Assembly (NCBI GenBank): GCA_943789375.1
Contig: CALSTX010000001.1
Span: 1-64,000 of the forward strand
Reading direction: 5' to 3'
Source: an uncultured Opitutales bacterium
GTDB taxonomy: Bacteria; Verrucomicrobiota; Verrucomicrobiia; Opitutales; Seribacteraceae
DNA: 64,000 nt
Numbering within the stretch: position 1 is the first letter of the stretch; the number at the start of each line of letters is the position of its first letter. The position numbers and the translations under genes were made by a program. The notes under the pieces were generated by a model that did no database searches, had not been told where the DNA came from, and saw nothing but the letters and a program-made list of their open reading frames with translations. This document shows, piece after piece, positions 27,819 to 35,097 of the stretch.

Positions 27819-29378
27819 AATTTTATAAGATACAGAATCCACTAATGCTTCCCAGCTTGCAGTGATTACATTGTCACTCACTCCAATCGTGCCCCATGTT
27901 TTTTCACCATCTGTCGACTCTATGTGAACGCGTGTAATTGCATCGGTGCCAAGGTTACTTTCTAAAATACGAACTTTAAAGTCTATTAGCCGAACTTGGG
28001 AGATGTATGGAAAATCTTTTTCTAAAGCCTGCCGTAAAGCGTGATCTAAGGCAGAGACGGGGCCATTTCCTTCGGCTACAGTATGCCGGACTTCATCCTG
28101 GATTTTGAGTTTTACTGTAGCTTCAGAGGAGGTCTCGCCAGTACCCTCACCATTACCTACCCCAACATGGTAACGGAGGACATCAAATGCAAAATTTTCA
28201 CCACGGAGAAATCTTCGAAGGAGCAAATCAAACGAAGCATCAGCGGATTCGTATTCATACCCTTTGAACTCCATTTGCTTTAATTCTTCCAGGAAGGATT
28301 TCATTTCCGGAGAACGCCCGTCTACATCCATACCCATTTCCTTAGCCTTCATCATGATACTACTTCTGCCTGACATGTCTGACACAAGCACCCGCGTACG
28401 ATTTCCCACTATGGCTGGGTTGATATGTTCATAGCTTCGAGTGGACTTGGCTGCGGCGTCTGCGTGAACACCTCCTTTGTGGGCAAAGGATGCAGCACCT
28501 ACATAAGGGGCACGGATGTCAGCGCGAAGATTCGTGGCGTCATCTACAAAGAGTGAGATGTCACGAAGCTTTTTTAGATGATCTTTCGAGTTGGTCGTCC
28601 TGCCCATCTTAATTTCAAGATTGGGAATAATAGTGGTTAGGTTGGCATTCCCATTCCGCTCCCCATAGCCATTCATCGTTCCCTGGACCATGACAGCTCC
28701 TGCTTCAACCCCCGCTAAACTAACGGCCACGCCTACTCCTGCATCATTGTGACAATGAACTCCAATTTTGGACTGAGGGAAGCTTTCCACAACCGCGGAG
28801 GTAATTTCACTAAAGGGGGTAACGAGCTTGCCTCCATTTGTTTCGCACAAGGTAAGAAAGTCAGCCCCGCCTTTTTGGGCAGCTTCCAGGGTAGACATTG
28901 CATACTCAGCATTATCGACATATCCATCAAAAAAATGCTCGGCATCGTAAACTACTTCTTTTCCCTGTTCTTTGAGATAGCGAACAGTATCTTCAATCAT
29001 AGCCAAGTTTTCTTCCGGCGTGGTTCGAAGAACATCAGTTACATGAAGGAGCCATGTTTTGCCAAAAATTGTAACAACCGGAGTGTCGGCTTCTAGGAGC
29101 AACTTTACTTGGGGGTCATCCTCTACTTTTACAGATGCCCTGCGAGTGGAACCGAAGGCAGCTATTTTGGCATGCTGAAGATTGAGGCTTCCTGCTTTCT
29201 CAAAAAAAGCCATATCCCTAGGATTACTTCCTGGCCAACCGCCTTCGATATAATCGACTCCAAATTGATCTAGCTTTTCAGCCACTCGGAGTTTGGCTGC
29301 AACCGTAAAGGAGACACCTTCGGCTTGGGAGCCATCTCTTAGGGTGGTGTCATAAATTAAAATTTGATTTTCTTTCAT
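27801..29378 (-). CDS. cimA: (R)-citramalate synthase
   Basis: Condenses pyruvate and acetyl-CoA to citramalate, opening a threonine-independent route to 2-oxobutyrate and isoleucine. The HMGL-like barrel begins IYDTTLRDGSQAEGVSFT with the metal/substrate motif, continues with YIEGGWPGSNPRD, and has GVHCHNDAGVGVAVSLAG (metal His pair) and GYGERNGNANL. The C-terminal regulatory (LeuA-dimer) domain covers about residues 400-525. The 525-residue length and YIEGGWPGSNP separate it from 2-isopropylmalate synthase and from homocitrate synthase. With ilvN/ilvC at 13-15 kb this suggests isoleucine synthesis from pyruvate. Divergent from the ligase gene at 29574. Confidence 0.93.
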   Translation of the reverse strand: MKENQILIYDTTLRDGSQAEGVSFTVAAKLRVAEKLDQFGVDYIEGGWPGSNPRDMAFFEKAGSLNLQHAKIAAFGSTRRASVKVEDDPQVKLLLEADTPVVTIFGKTWLLHVTDVLRTTPEENLAMIEDTVRYLKEQGKEVVYDAEHFFDGYVDNAEYAMSTLEAAQKGGADFLTLCETNGGKLVTPFSEITSAVVESFPQSKIGVHCHNDAGVGVAVSLAGVEAGAVMVQGTMNGYGERNGNANLTTIIPNLEIKMGRTTNSKDHLKKLRDISLFVDDATNLRADIRAPYVGAASFAHKGGVHADAAAKSTRSYEHINPAIVGNRTRVLVSDMSGRSSIMMKAKEMGMDVDGRSPEMKSFLEELKQMEFKGYEYESADASFDLLLRRFLRGENFAFDVLRYHVGVGNGEGTGETSSEATVKLKIQDEVRHTVAEGNGPVSALDHALRQALEKDFPYISQVRLIDFKVRILESNLGTDAITRVHIESTDGEKTWGTIGVSDNVITASWEALVDSVSYKILLASE

Positions 29379-29573
29379 GTTCAGAAATGAGTAAAAGAGA
29401 TTTTATACATCGGCCAAATGTAATGGCGAGAGTTGATGGAAGGCCCGATTCTCGCAATGAAAACCGCGAGCGTTGGGCTACCAAATTCGTAAATTGTAGT
29501 TGCTAAAGAAAGCCAATGAACTGAGGATTCTAGAAAACATCTCCCTACACTATGAGCAACTTTCTCCTTGGCA

Positions 29574-31169
29574 ATGGCAAACCAAGTCGGGCAAACAATG
29601 AAAGCATTAAATACGGAATCAAGTCTTGGCTTGGAATTAATTTCCTCCTTACGTCGAAATTTCTTTCACTTAGTACTGATCGACTATGGCTTGCCAAAAG
29701 TGGTTCGCGTAAGAAGGGGAACCCTCCTTGTTCTTGCCCTAGAGTTGTCGAAGGAATTACGGGTATATACGACAGACAAAAGGGTAGGGGTTGTCCTGCC
29801 TCCAGGTATCGGTGGAGTTCTCACAAATGTGGCCCTCTTTCTCGCGAACAAAATTCCTGTGAATTTAAATTTTACTCTTGGATCAGAAAATGTGCGTTAT
29901 TCAATGGAGAAGGCAGGGATAACAACCGTAATTTCAGCCCAAGCTCTCAAGAAAAAGCTTCCAGATTTTCCATGGAAAGAAGATTTTTTTGATATTTCAG
30001 AATGGGTCAATGGGCAAAGAAAGAATAAGTCTTATTTGATCTGGCGTCATATATTCATATTTTTTTGCCCTCTTCATTTCCTTTTTTCAAAATCGGCCAA
30101 GTCCTGTAAGTCACAAGAAGAAGCAGCCCTTCTTTTTACATCAGGCAGTTCAGGCAATCCCAAAGGTGTACCTTTGAGTCATAGAAACTTACTTTCAAAT
30201 TGTGACCAAATTAATCGTTTAGGATTGTTTGCCCCTCAGACTCGCATGCTAGCAAACCTACCTTTGTTTCACTCATTTGGTTTTACTGTGTCCACTCTAT
30301 ATCCATTACTTTTTGATTTGCTGATGGTCTGTGTTCCTTCACCCTTGGATGTTAAATTAAGTTTACATGTCCTAGAAAAAGAACGGGTCAAAGTTTTGTT
30401 AGGAACCCCTACTTTTTTACGCGGTTATCTCCGGAAAGCAGAAAGAAAACAGGTAAGCAACCTTGGTTACATTATTGCTGGCGCTGAAAAAACACCCAAA
30501 GGTTTTAAAGAAAAATGGGAAGCTTTATCCCCTTGTAATTATTTGGAAGGCTATGGTTTGACGGAAGCATCTCCTGCTGTTTCTTTTAATGTACCTGAAC
30601 AAAACTCGGTTAAAAAGTCTGTAGGTCGATTATTGCCACAGATTGAATGCAAAGTGAGATGCCCTGATTTATTAACTGATCTAGCTAATGGGCAAACGGG
30701 TCTGCTCTGCTTTCGTGGGCCTAATATATTTGCTGGATATTTGGATGAACCCGATACCAACCAAGCAGTATTAGATGCTGATGGATGGTTTCAAACTGGG
30801 GATTTAGGCCGGGTTAATCAGGCAGGTTATCTCTTTATTGAGGGGAGGTTGTCACGATTTTCTAAAATAGGAGGTGAAATGGTTCCTCATGGGAAAATAG
30901 AAGATGAAATCACTACATCTTTAGGCATCGGTCAACTTGAGCAGGCACAATGCGTAATTATTGGAGCAACAGACCCCGTGAAGGGAGAAAAACTGGTTCT
31001 TTTTACTGAAGTCGAGATTGATGCTCAATCCTTGCGTAAAAAATTGATAGCATCAGGACTCCCCAATATTTGGATTCCCAAAGAATCAATTTTGATCGAA
31101 AAAATCCCTACGCTTGCAAGTGGAAAAGTAGATTTTCAAACGTTACGAGAATTAGCTTCACAGAGATAA
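29574..31169 (+). CDS. Stand-alone AMP-dependent acyl-ACP/acyl-CoA ligase (Aas-like)
   Basis: ANL-superfamily adenylating enzyme. Motifs: P-loop LLFTSGSSGNPKGVPLSHRN, ANLPLFHSFGFT, EGYGLTEASPAVSFN and DGWFQTGDLGRVNQAGYLFIEGR, with the C-terminal domain and SGKVDFQTLREL containing the conserved lysine. The sequence is closest to the ligase part of Aas (acyl-ACP synthetase/2-acylglycerophosphoethanolamine acyltransferase). In many PVC bacteria this domain is fused to an MFS flippase and an acyltransferase; here it is alone (about 531 residues). The start is uncertain: ATG 29574 or 29604 (MKALN...) are possible. It probably activates fatty acids for membrane lipid repair; substrate not determinable. 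Confidence 0.82.
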   Translation: MANQVGQTMKALNTESSLGLELISSLRRNFFHLVLIDYGLPKVVRVRRGTLLVLALELSKELRVYTTDKRVGVVLPPGIGGVLTNVALFLANKIPVNLNFTLGSENVRYSMEKAGITTVISAQALKKKLPDFPWKEDFFDISEWVNGQRKNKSYLIWRHIFIFFCPLHFLFSKSAKSCKSQEEAALLFTSGSSGNPKGVPLSHRNLLSNCDQINRLGLFAPQTRMLANLPLFHSFGFTVSTLYPLLFDLLMVCVPSPLDVKLSLHVLEKERVKVLLGTPTFLRGYLRKAERKQVSNLGYIIAGAEKTPKGFKEKWEALSPCNYLEGYGLTEASPAVSFNVPEQNSVKKSVGRLLPQIECKVRCPDLLTDLANGQTGLLCFRGPNIFAGYLDEPDTNQAVLDADGWFQTGDLGRVNQAGYLFIEGRLSRFSKIGGEMVPHGKIEDEITTSLGIGQLEQAQCVIIGATDPVKGEKLVLFTEVEIDAQSLRKKLIASGLPNIWIPKESILIEKIPTLASGKVDFQTLRELASQR

Positions 31170-31206
31170 CTAAAAGAGTCTGGATAATCTGAAAAAAGAT
31201 ATGTTT

Positions 31207-31282
31207 TGGTAGGCCGGCCGGGACTCGAACCCGGAACCAATGGCTTAAAAGGCCACTGCTCTACCGATTGAGCTACCGACCC
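31207..31282 (-). tRNA. tRNA-Lys (anticodon UUU), CCA encoded
   Basis: Minus-strand cloverleaf: acceptor gggtcgg (from 31282) with ccggcct, D stem gctc/gagc, anticodon arm gtggc-cttttaa-gccat giving TTT, T arm with gttcgagtc. Discriminator A at 31210 and encoded CCA at 31209-31207. Lies between the ligase gene and an unknown gene. Confidence 0.96.
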
Positions 31283-31300
31283 AAAACGAAGTCGACAAGT

Positions 31301-31330
31301 AGTATAGAAGGAGAGTGAGCTCGTCAACAA
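31301..31330 (-). promoter_or_regulatory. Probable promoter of tRNA-Lys
   Basis: On the minus strand, TATACT (31306-31301) lies about 19 bases before the tRNA start. Upstream are overlapping -35 candidates: TTGTTG (31330-31325, 18-base spacer) and TTGACG (31327-31322, 15-base spacer). Position and fit to sigma-70 consensus are good; no experimental support. Confidence 0.5.
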
Positions 31331-31473
31331 TCAACGCATGGGCAGCTGAATCGTAAGGGTCGCCTTCACCATAGATATTGTCAAAGAGTGATTAAGTTTT
31401 GAATAGCTGTGCCGACGACAAATTTTGATTTTTAATTGATCTTGTTTGAAGCCAACAAAGTTATAGATTTATT

Positions 31474-32118
31474 CTATTCAGTAGATTCGTCTTGGTTTGA
31501 AATAATAGGGTATTCGATCGTATACCACTTTTCTGCCCATCGATTGTATTCTTCAAATAATAGAATCGAAATATTTGAAACAAACCATTCAAGCATGTTA
31601 TCAATGTCAGATTTAAGGTTTTCGTACTCTTTTAGTTTCACATGATTTTTCTTTTCAATAATGACTATTTGCTCAAGCCTGACATTTTGCTTTTCCAAAT
31701 ATTCCGTATTTGAATCAATCTTTGTCTCCACCTGAATGCTTTGAAGTTCTTCCTCTTGAGACTCCGAGGTAATGGTATCTTCACTATTATCTACAGGAGC
31801 ATCTTGTGGTTTAACAATCTCTGGAGCCGGGTCCAATTCTGGAGACTCTTGATTGGGGATCGGTTCTGGAACTCCTAAAAGTTCGGGAGGGCTCATGAAA
31901 TCAGTACTGAGGTTTGAAAAAGCTTTTACAAATAAATCGCACTGGGCTTGTGAAATATTACTAAAAGGAGTCGATTTGATGCATGTATAAGCAAGTTGCG
32001 ACAAAGCATTTTTTGGGTTCAAAGCCATAAAAAATCTTTTCGCCGGCAAACTATTGTTCAGTGAATATTCTATCCGATATTCGAAAAGATCTGGTTCACT
32101 CTTTTTTTTCTTTTTCAT
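31474..32118 (-). CDS. Hypothetical protein with acidic linker and coiled coil
   Basis: Not recognised. 214 residues starting with a Lys run (MKKKKKSE). An N-terminal folded part (about 10-75) contains YRIEYSLNNSLPAKRFFMALNPKNAL; a Pro/Glu/Asp-rich linker (about 78-140) follows, then a probable coiled coil (YLEKQNVRLEQIVIIEKKNH, about 145-180) and a Trp-rich end (LEWFVSNISILLFEEYNRWAEKW is the hydrophobic part). No signal peptide. Codon usage is AT-rich. The N-terminal pattern F-x-A-L-N-x-x-x-A-L faintly resembles the C-terminal module of the repeat protein at 32572, its divergent neighbour. Function unknown. Confidence 0.6.
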   Translation of the reverse strand: MKKKKKSEPDLFEYRIEYSLNNSLPAKRFFMALNPKNALSQLAYTCIKSTPFSNISQAQCDLFVKAFSNLSTDFMSPPELLGVPEPIPNQESPELDPAPEIVKPQDAPVDNSEDTITSESQEEELQSIQVETKIDSNTEYLEKQNVRLEQIVIIEKKNHVKLKEYENLKSDIDNMLEWFVSNISILLFEEYNRWAEKWYTIEYPIISNQDESTE

Positions 32119-32571
32119 TGGGCAATGAATAAACCACCCTAGATAAGAAAGAAGTAATTATCAATCTTAAGGAATATTATTGTAAGGTCTTTCAATATGA
32201 CTTTGTGAAATTTATCATACTTAATTCTGATTCAAGGAGTTTAATTGGCATGAACGGATGCTAGACACCTTAGATAAAACATTGCAGATTACTAAGGAGA
32301 AAATGTTAGTAAAATATATTGTAAAAATATGTTCGAATATATTCCGATACAAAAACTTTCTGCAAGAGAATTAAGCAATGTTATTATCTGGATTCCGATC
32401 AGGGTTTTAGAAATATGTGATATAAATCCTAATGGAAAGACGGAGATATTCAATTTACATCTATTAAAAATGAAATCCACGGGGTGTAAGTAAACTAAAT
32501 CTCAACAATTTTTTGGTTGACGCTGTTAGCTCTAAGACAAAATTTATAACTACTTTTAAAACAACTACCCC
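32119..32571. other. 453-base AT-rich intergenic region between two divergent unknown genes
   Basis: No convincing ORF, RNA gene, terminator or repeat was found. A 62-codon minus-strand ORF (32292-32480) has no coding character. The region must contain promoters for the genes at 32118 (minus) and 32572 (plus). TTGACG at 32517 and TATAAC at 32545 are the best elements for the latter but are 22 bases apart, so this is weak. Confidence 0.5.
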
Positions 32572-34224
32572 ATGAGTGAATCACAAAATAATAAGCCCAA
32601 ATTTAAGCTTTCCACAAAATCAAGTGCCAAAGGTGGAAAAAAACCATCTCTAAAGTTAGGTAAAAAGACTCCTGGTAAGCTTTCGTTAAAACCTAAGGCT
32701 CAAAGTTCAGGTCTAGCTGGTACTCCTCCTGCGGGAATTACTCAACCACCGATGCCTAGCTCTGCGGTTCCTGCCCCAAACCTTGGGTCTGCTGATTTGC
32801 CTTCAACCGATTCACAATCTCTTGGTGCTGAAATAAGTCCGTCCCCTGTGCCAATCGCTGAACTCCCCCCCGTGCCAGAACCCGCTTCCGATCTTCCTCC
32901 AACCTCAGAAGTCCCAACAGGATTTAAGGAATTGCCGTCTGTTGGTGAAAGCCTCCCGCCACCCCCGTCAATCCTTGGTGGGGAAGACTTGCCAGATGCC
33001 GGTGAGGAGCTGCCAGCTTTTGAAGTTCCACCTCTACCTCCTGTGGCGGAACCCGTTTCCGATATTCCTCCAGCTCCGGAAGCTCCAACAGGATTGGAGG
33101 GACTACCGGCTGTTGGTGAAAGCCTCTCGTTACCCCCGCCAATCCTTGAAGGTGTGGATTTACCTAATGTCAGTGAGGAACTGCCAGTTGTAGAGGTACC
33201 ACCTTTACCTTCTGCGCCAGAACCCGTTTCCGACCTTCCTCCATCTCCGGAAGTCCCAACAGGATTTGAGGGATTACCGGCTGTTGGTGAAAGCCTCCCT
33301 TTACCCCCGCCAATCCTTGGTGGGGAAGATTCAACTGAAGTAGGTGAGGATTTACCTCCTGTGGATGAACCATCTCTACCACCTGTGCCCGCACCCGTTT
33401 CCGACCTTCCTCCAACCCCGGAAGTTCCAGCAGGCTTTGACGGATTACCTCCGGTGAGCGAAAGTTTACCCCCACCGCCTCTACCCCCAATGGCTGCTCC
33501 AGATGCTTTAGATGAACCGACTCAGGGACTACCCTCGTTAAGTGATGTCTTACCTTCTCCACCTCCTCTAGGAGATGTGGATAATGCACAAATCACAAGC
33601 GAGAATTCACTTGATAATTCCTCAGCTACTGATTCAACGATTGAATCTGCACCTCCGTCAGCAAGTGCAACTGAGATCGATCATCTGCCCAATCAGGAAA
33701 AAGGTAATGATTATTCTAACAAAATTGATGAACTGAATGAAGTTGTATCCACCCTCTCTAAGGAAGTAGCGCGGCTGAAGTCAGAATCTCGAGAGGAATT
33801 AGATAATTTGTTCTCAAGAGTAGATGAATTAGGTGATGTCCCAGCGGCCCTGAAGTCGGAAGATGAAAAGGTCGAAGATTTGAGCAAGTCCCTCGAGTCT
33901 CTCAAGTCAAATCTGGGTCAAGAGATGGAATCTTTCAAAAAACTCATCCAAAGCCAAATTGAGAAAAAGAATCTAGCAGTTTCCTCTCCCATGTCTACTT
34001 CAGGATCCTTACTTTCAAAGAGTGGTCAGGTTACTTGGTCCAAAGAACAGTATGTGGTCGTATCGCAAGATGAAAAAGCAGGCGAATCGTCTCCACTTGA
34101 TGTTTTCATCACTAATACCGAAAGTGAAGCCCTTGAGAAAGTACATTACAACATGACAAACGATCGACCAATTTATTTTCTTTACCCCAATACTTTGGCA
34201 TCTGACTATAACCAAAAATATTAG
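32572..34224 (+). CDS. Large repeat protein: Lys-rich head, Pro-rich 57-residue repeats, coiled coil, C-terminal module
   Basis: Not recognised as a named family. The 550 residues fall into four parts: a basic N-terminus (KPKFKLSTKSSAKGGKKP, about 1-45); a Pro/Ser/Glu-rich section with four copies of a 57-residue unit (about 100-305), each containing PVSDLPP.PEVPTGF.GLPAVGESLP and ILGGEDLP; a coiled coil (KIDELNEVVSTLSKEVARLK through LESLKSNLGQEMESFKKL, about 380-465); and a C-terminal module (YVVVSQDEKAGESSPLDVFI, about 490-550). No signal peptide or membrane helix. The basic head could bind nucleic acid or membrane, and the repeats look like a flexible spacer. Cytosolic scaffold is a guess. 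Confidence 0.72.
   Translation: MSESQNNKPKFKLSTKSSAKGGKKPSLKLGKKTPGKLSLKPKAQSSGLAGTPPAGITQPPMPSSAVPAPNLGSADLPSTDSQSLGAEISPSPVPIAELPPVPEPASDLPPTSEVPTGFKELPSVGESLPPPPSILGGEDLPDAGEELPAFEVPPLPPVAEPVSDIPPAPEAPTGLEGLPAVGESLSLPPPILEGVDLPNVSEELPVVEVPPLPSAPEPVSDLPPSPEVPTGFEGLPAVGESLPLPPPILGGEDSTEVGEDLPPVDEPSLPPVPAPVSDLPPTPEVPAGFDGLPPVSESLPPPPLPPMAAPDALDEPTQGLPSLSDVLPSPPPLGDVDNAQITSENSLDNSSATDSTIESAPPSASATEIDHLPNQEKGNDYSNKIDELNEVVSTLSKEVARLKSESREELDNLFSRVDELGDVPAALKSEDEKVEDLSKSLESLKSNLGQEMESFKKLIQSQIEKKNLAVSSPMSTSGSLLSKSGQVTWSKEQYVVVSQDEKAGESSPLDVFITNTESEALEKVHYNMTNDRPIYFLYPNTLASDYNQKY
32872..33486 (+). repeat. 171-bp in-frame tandem repeat (about 3.6 copies)
   Basis: Equivalent points of the unit (GTGCC/GCGCC-rich start followed by gaacccg.ttccga) lie at 32872, 33043, 33214 and 33385, exactly 171 bases (57 codons) apart. 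Copies differ by substitutions, with the last one diverging after about 100 bases. Entirely inside the 32572 gene. Confidence 0.88.
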
Positions 34225-34276
34225 CCTTCACTTCCGCTCACTCTTTTTTTGGTGTGTTGGGTACTGGTAAATGATT

Positions 34277-34513
34277 TCACCACCAATTTAATTTATTCCC
34301 AAGAAAGCCAAAAACGAGTAATAGAACTCCAATAGTACCAATTGTGTAGAGGGCGAGCAGGGGTAAGAGCATGGGCCATTTTTCTCGTTGGTCTAGATTT
34401 TCGATTTGACCTATCTTAAGTTCTGAAATTCTTCTTTGCACATACATAGCCTGTGCCCTTTGTTCGTCACCTTCTGCGTTTTTTATGCATTGGGCAAAAA
34501 GCTCTTCATTCAT
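34277..34513 (-). CDS. Small hypothetical protein with C-terminal membrane helix
   Basis: Not recognised. From ATG 34513 the protein has 78 residues: a charged helical part (MNEELFAQCIKNAEGDEQRA, then QAMYVQRRISELKIGQIE) and one hydrophobic segment (LLPLLALYTIGTIGVLLLVFGF). Longer in-frame starts exist at 34543 and 34564. The layout is that of a tail-anchored or single-pass membrane protein with its soluble part in the cytosol. It is divergent from the gene at 34627 and convergent with the repeat protein gene. Confidence 0.6.
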   Translation of the reverse strand: MNEELFAQCIKNAEGDEQRAQAMYVQRRISELKIGQIENLDQREKWPMLLPLLALYTIGTIGVLLLVFGFLGNKLNWW

Positions 34514-34626
34514 GGAGTTATTTTTTACCTCTTTGGAAGCCATTATATATTCTGGTGAACGCATGTATGTTGTAAGAATATTCGATTGCTAACTTAGAGA
34601 ATATTCTTCGTAATTGCACTGCTCAA

Positions 34627-35097
34627 ATGAATCGATCGATTGAAATCCTGAAAATTCTTCGTCGGGGAATGGAGACTATGTTGCAAAATGTAGATCATTC
34701 CAGTGTCCGCTGTACTCGGATTTTTAATTTTGACGAAAAGCGGGTTGGGTTGCGAATGGAAGTATCCGAAAATAATCAGGATTTTTTACCTATGGGAAGA
34801 ATTGATGTGCTTGAAATTCCTACGAACAATGGGCGAGTCACTTGCTCTTGCACTCTGACTGAATTGCAAACAGGGAACACCCAAAGAGTGGTGCTTCGCC
34901 TAAAGAATAATCTGGAAAGGGAAAAGGAATGCGAAAAGGTCTTTAGTTTTTTTCGTAGAGTTTTATCTATTGAGGAAGAGTCGCCAACTGTACCAGTTCC
35001 CTCTGTTCAAGTTGAAGAAGAGCACTGTGATTCTCCTCAAGAAGGGTTTCCTTTGGACTCTAGGGGGGCTCACAAGCAAAAGCCCAGAGAGGATTAA
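34627..35097 (+). CDS. Hypothetical soluble protein
   Basis: Not recognised. 156 residues; begins with a helical segment (MNRSIEILKILRRGMETMLQ), followed by probable beta strands (CTRIFNFDEKRVGLRMEVSE; RVTCSCTLTELQTGN; QRVVLRLKNNLEREKE) and an acidic Pro-containing tail. Four Cys are present but not in a metal-binding arrangement. No signal peptide. Its TAA stop overlaps the stop of the M16 peptidase gene on the other strand. It may belong with the other unknown genes at 31.5-34.6 kb. Confidence 0.6.
   Translation: MNRSIEILKILRRGMETMLQNVDHSSVRCTRIFNFDEKRVGLRMEVSENNQDFLPMGRIDVLEIPTNNGRVTCSCTLTELQTGNTQRVVLRLKNNLEREKECEKVFSFFRRVLSIEEESPTVPVPSVQVEEEHCDSPQEGFPLDSRGAHKQKPRED

Noticed and set aside
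31136-31330. 64-codon minus-strand ORF covering the tRNA-Lys gene
   Set aside because: It is the tRNA sequence read as protein; the cloverleaf is unmistakable and the peptide matches nothing.
32292-32480. 62-codon minus-strand ORF in the intergenic region
   Set aside because: No start context, low-complexity AT-driven hydrophobicity and no family resemblance.
32517-32550. TTGACG and TATAAC as a promoter for the repeat-protein gene
   Set aside because: The 22-base spacing is too long for a sigma-70 promoter; kept only as a note in the intergenic entry.
32872-33486. Regularly spaced repeats as a possible CRISPR array
   Set aside because: Repeats are contiguous, in frame and encode a 57-residue protein unit; there are no unique spacers or cas genes.
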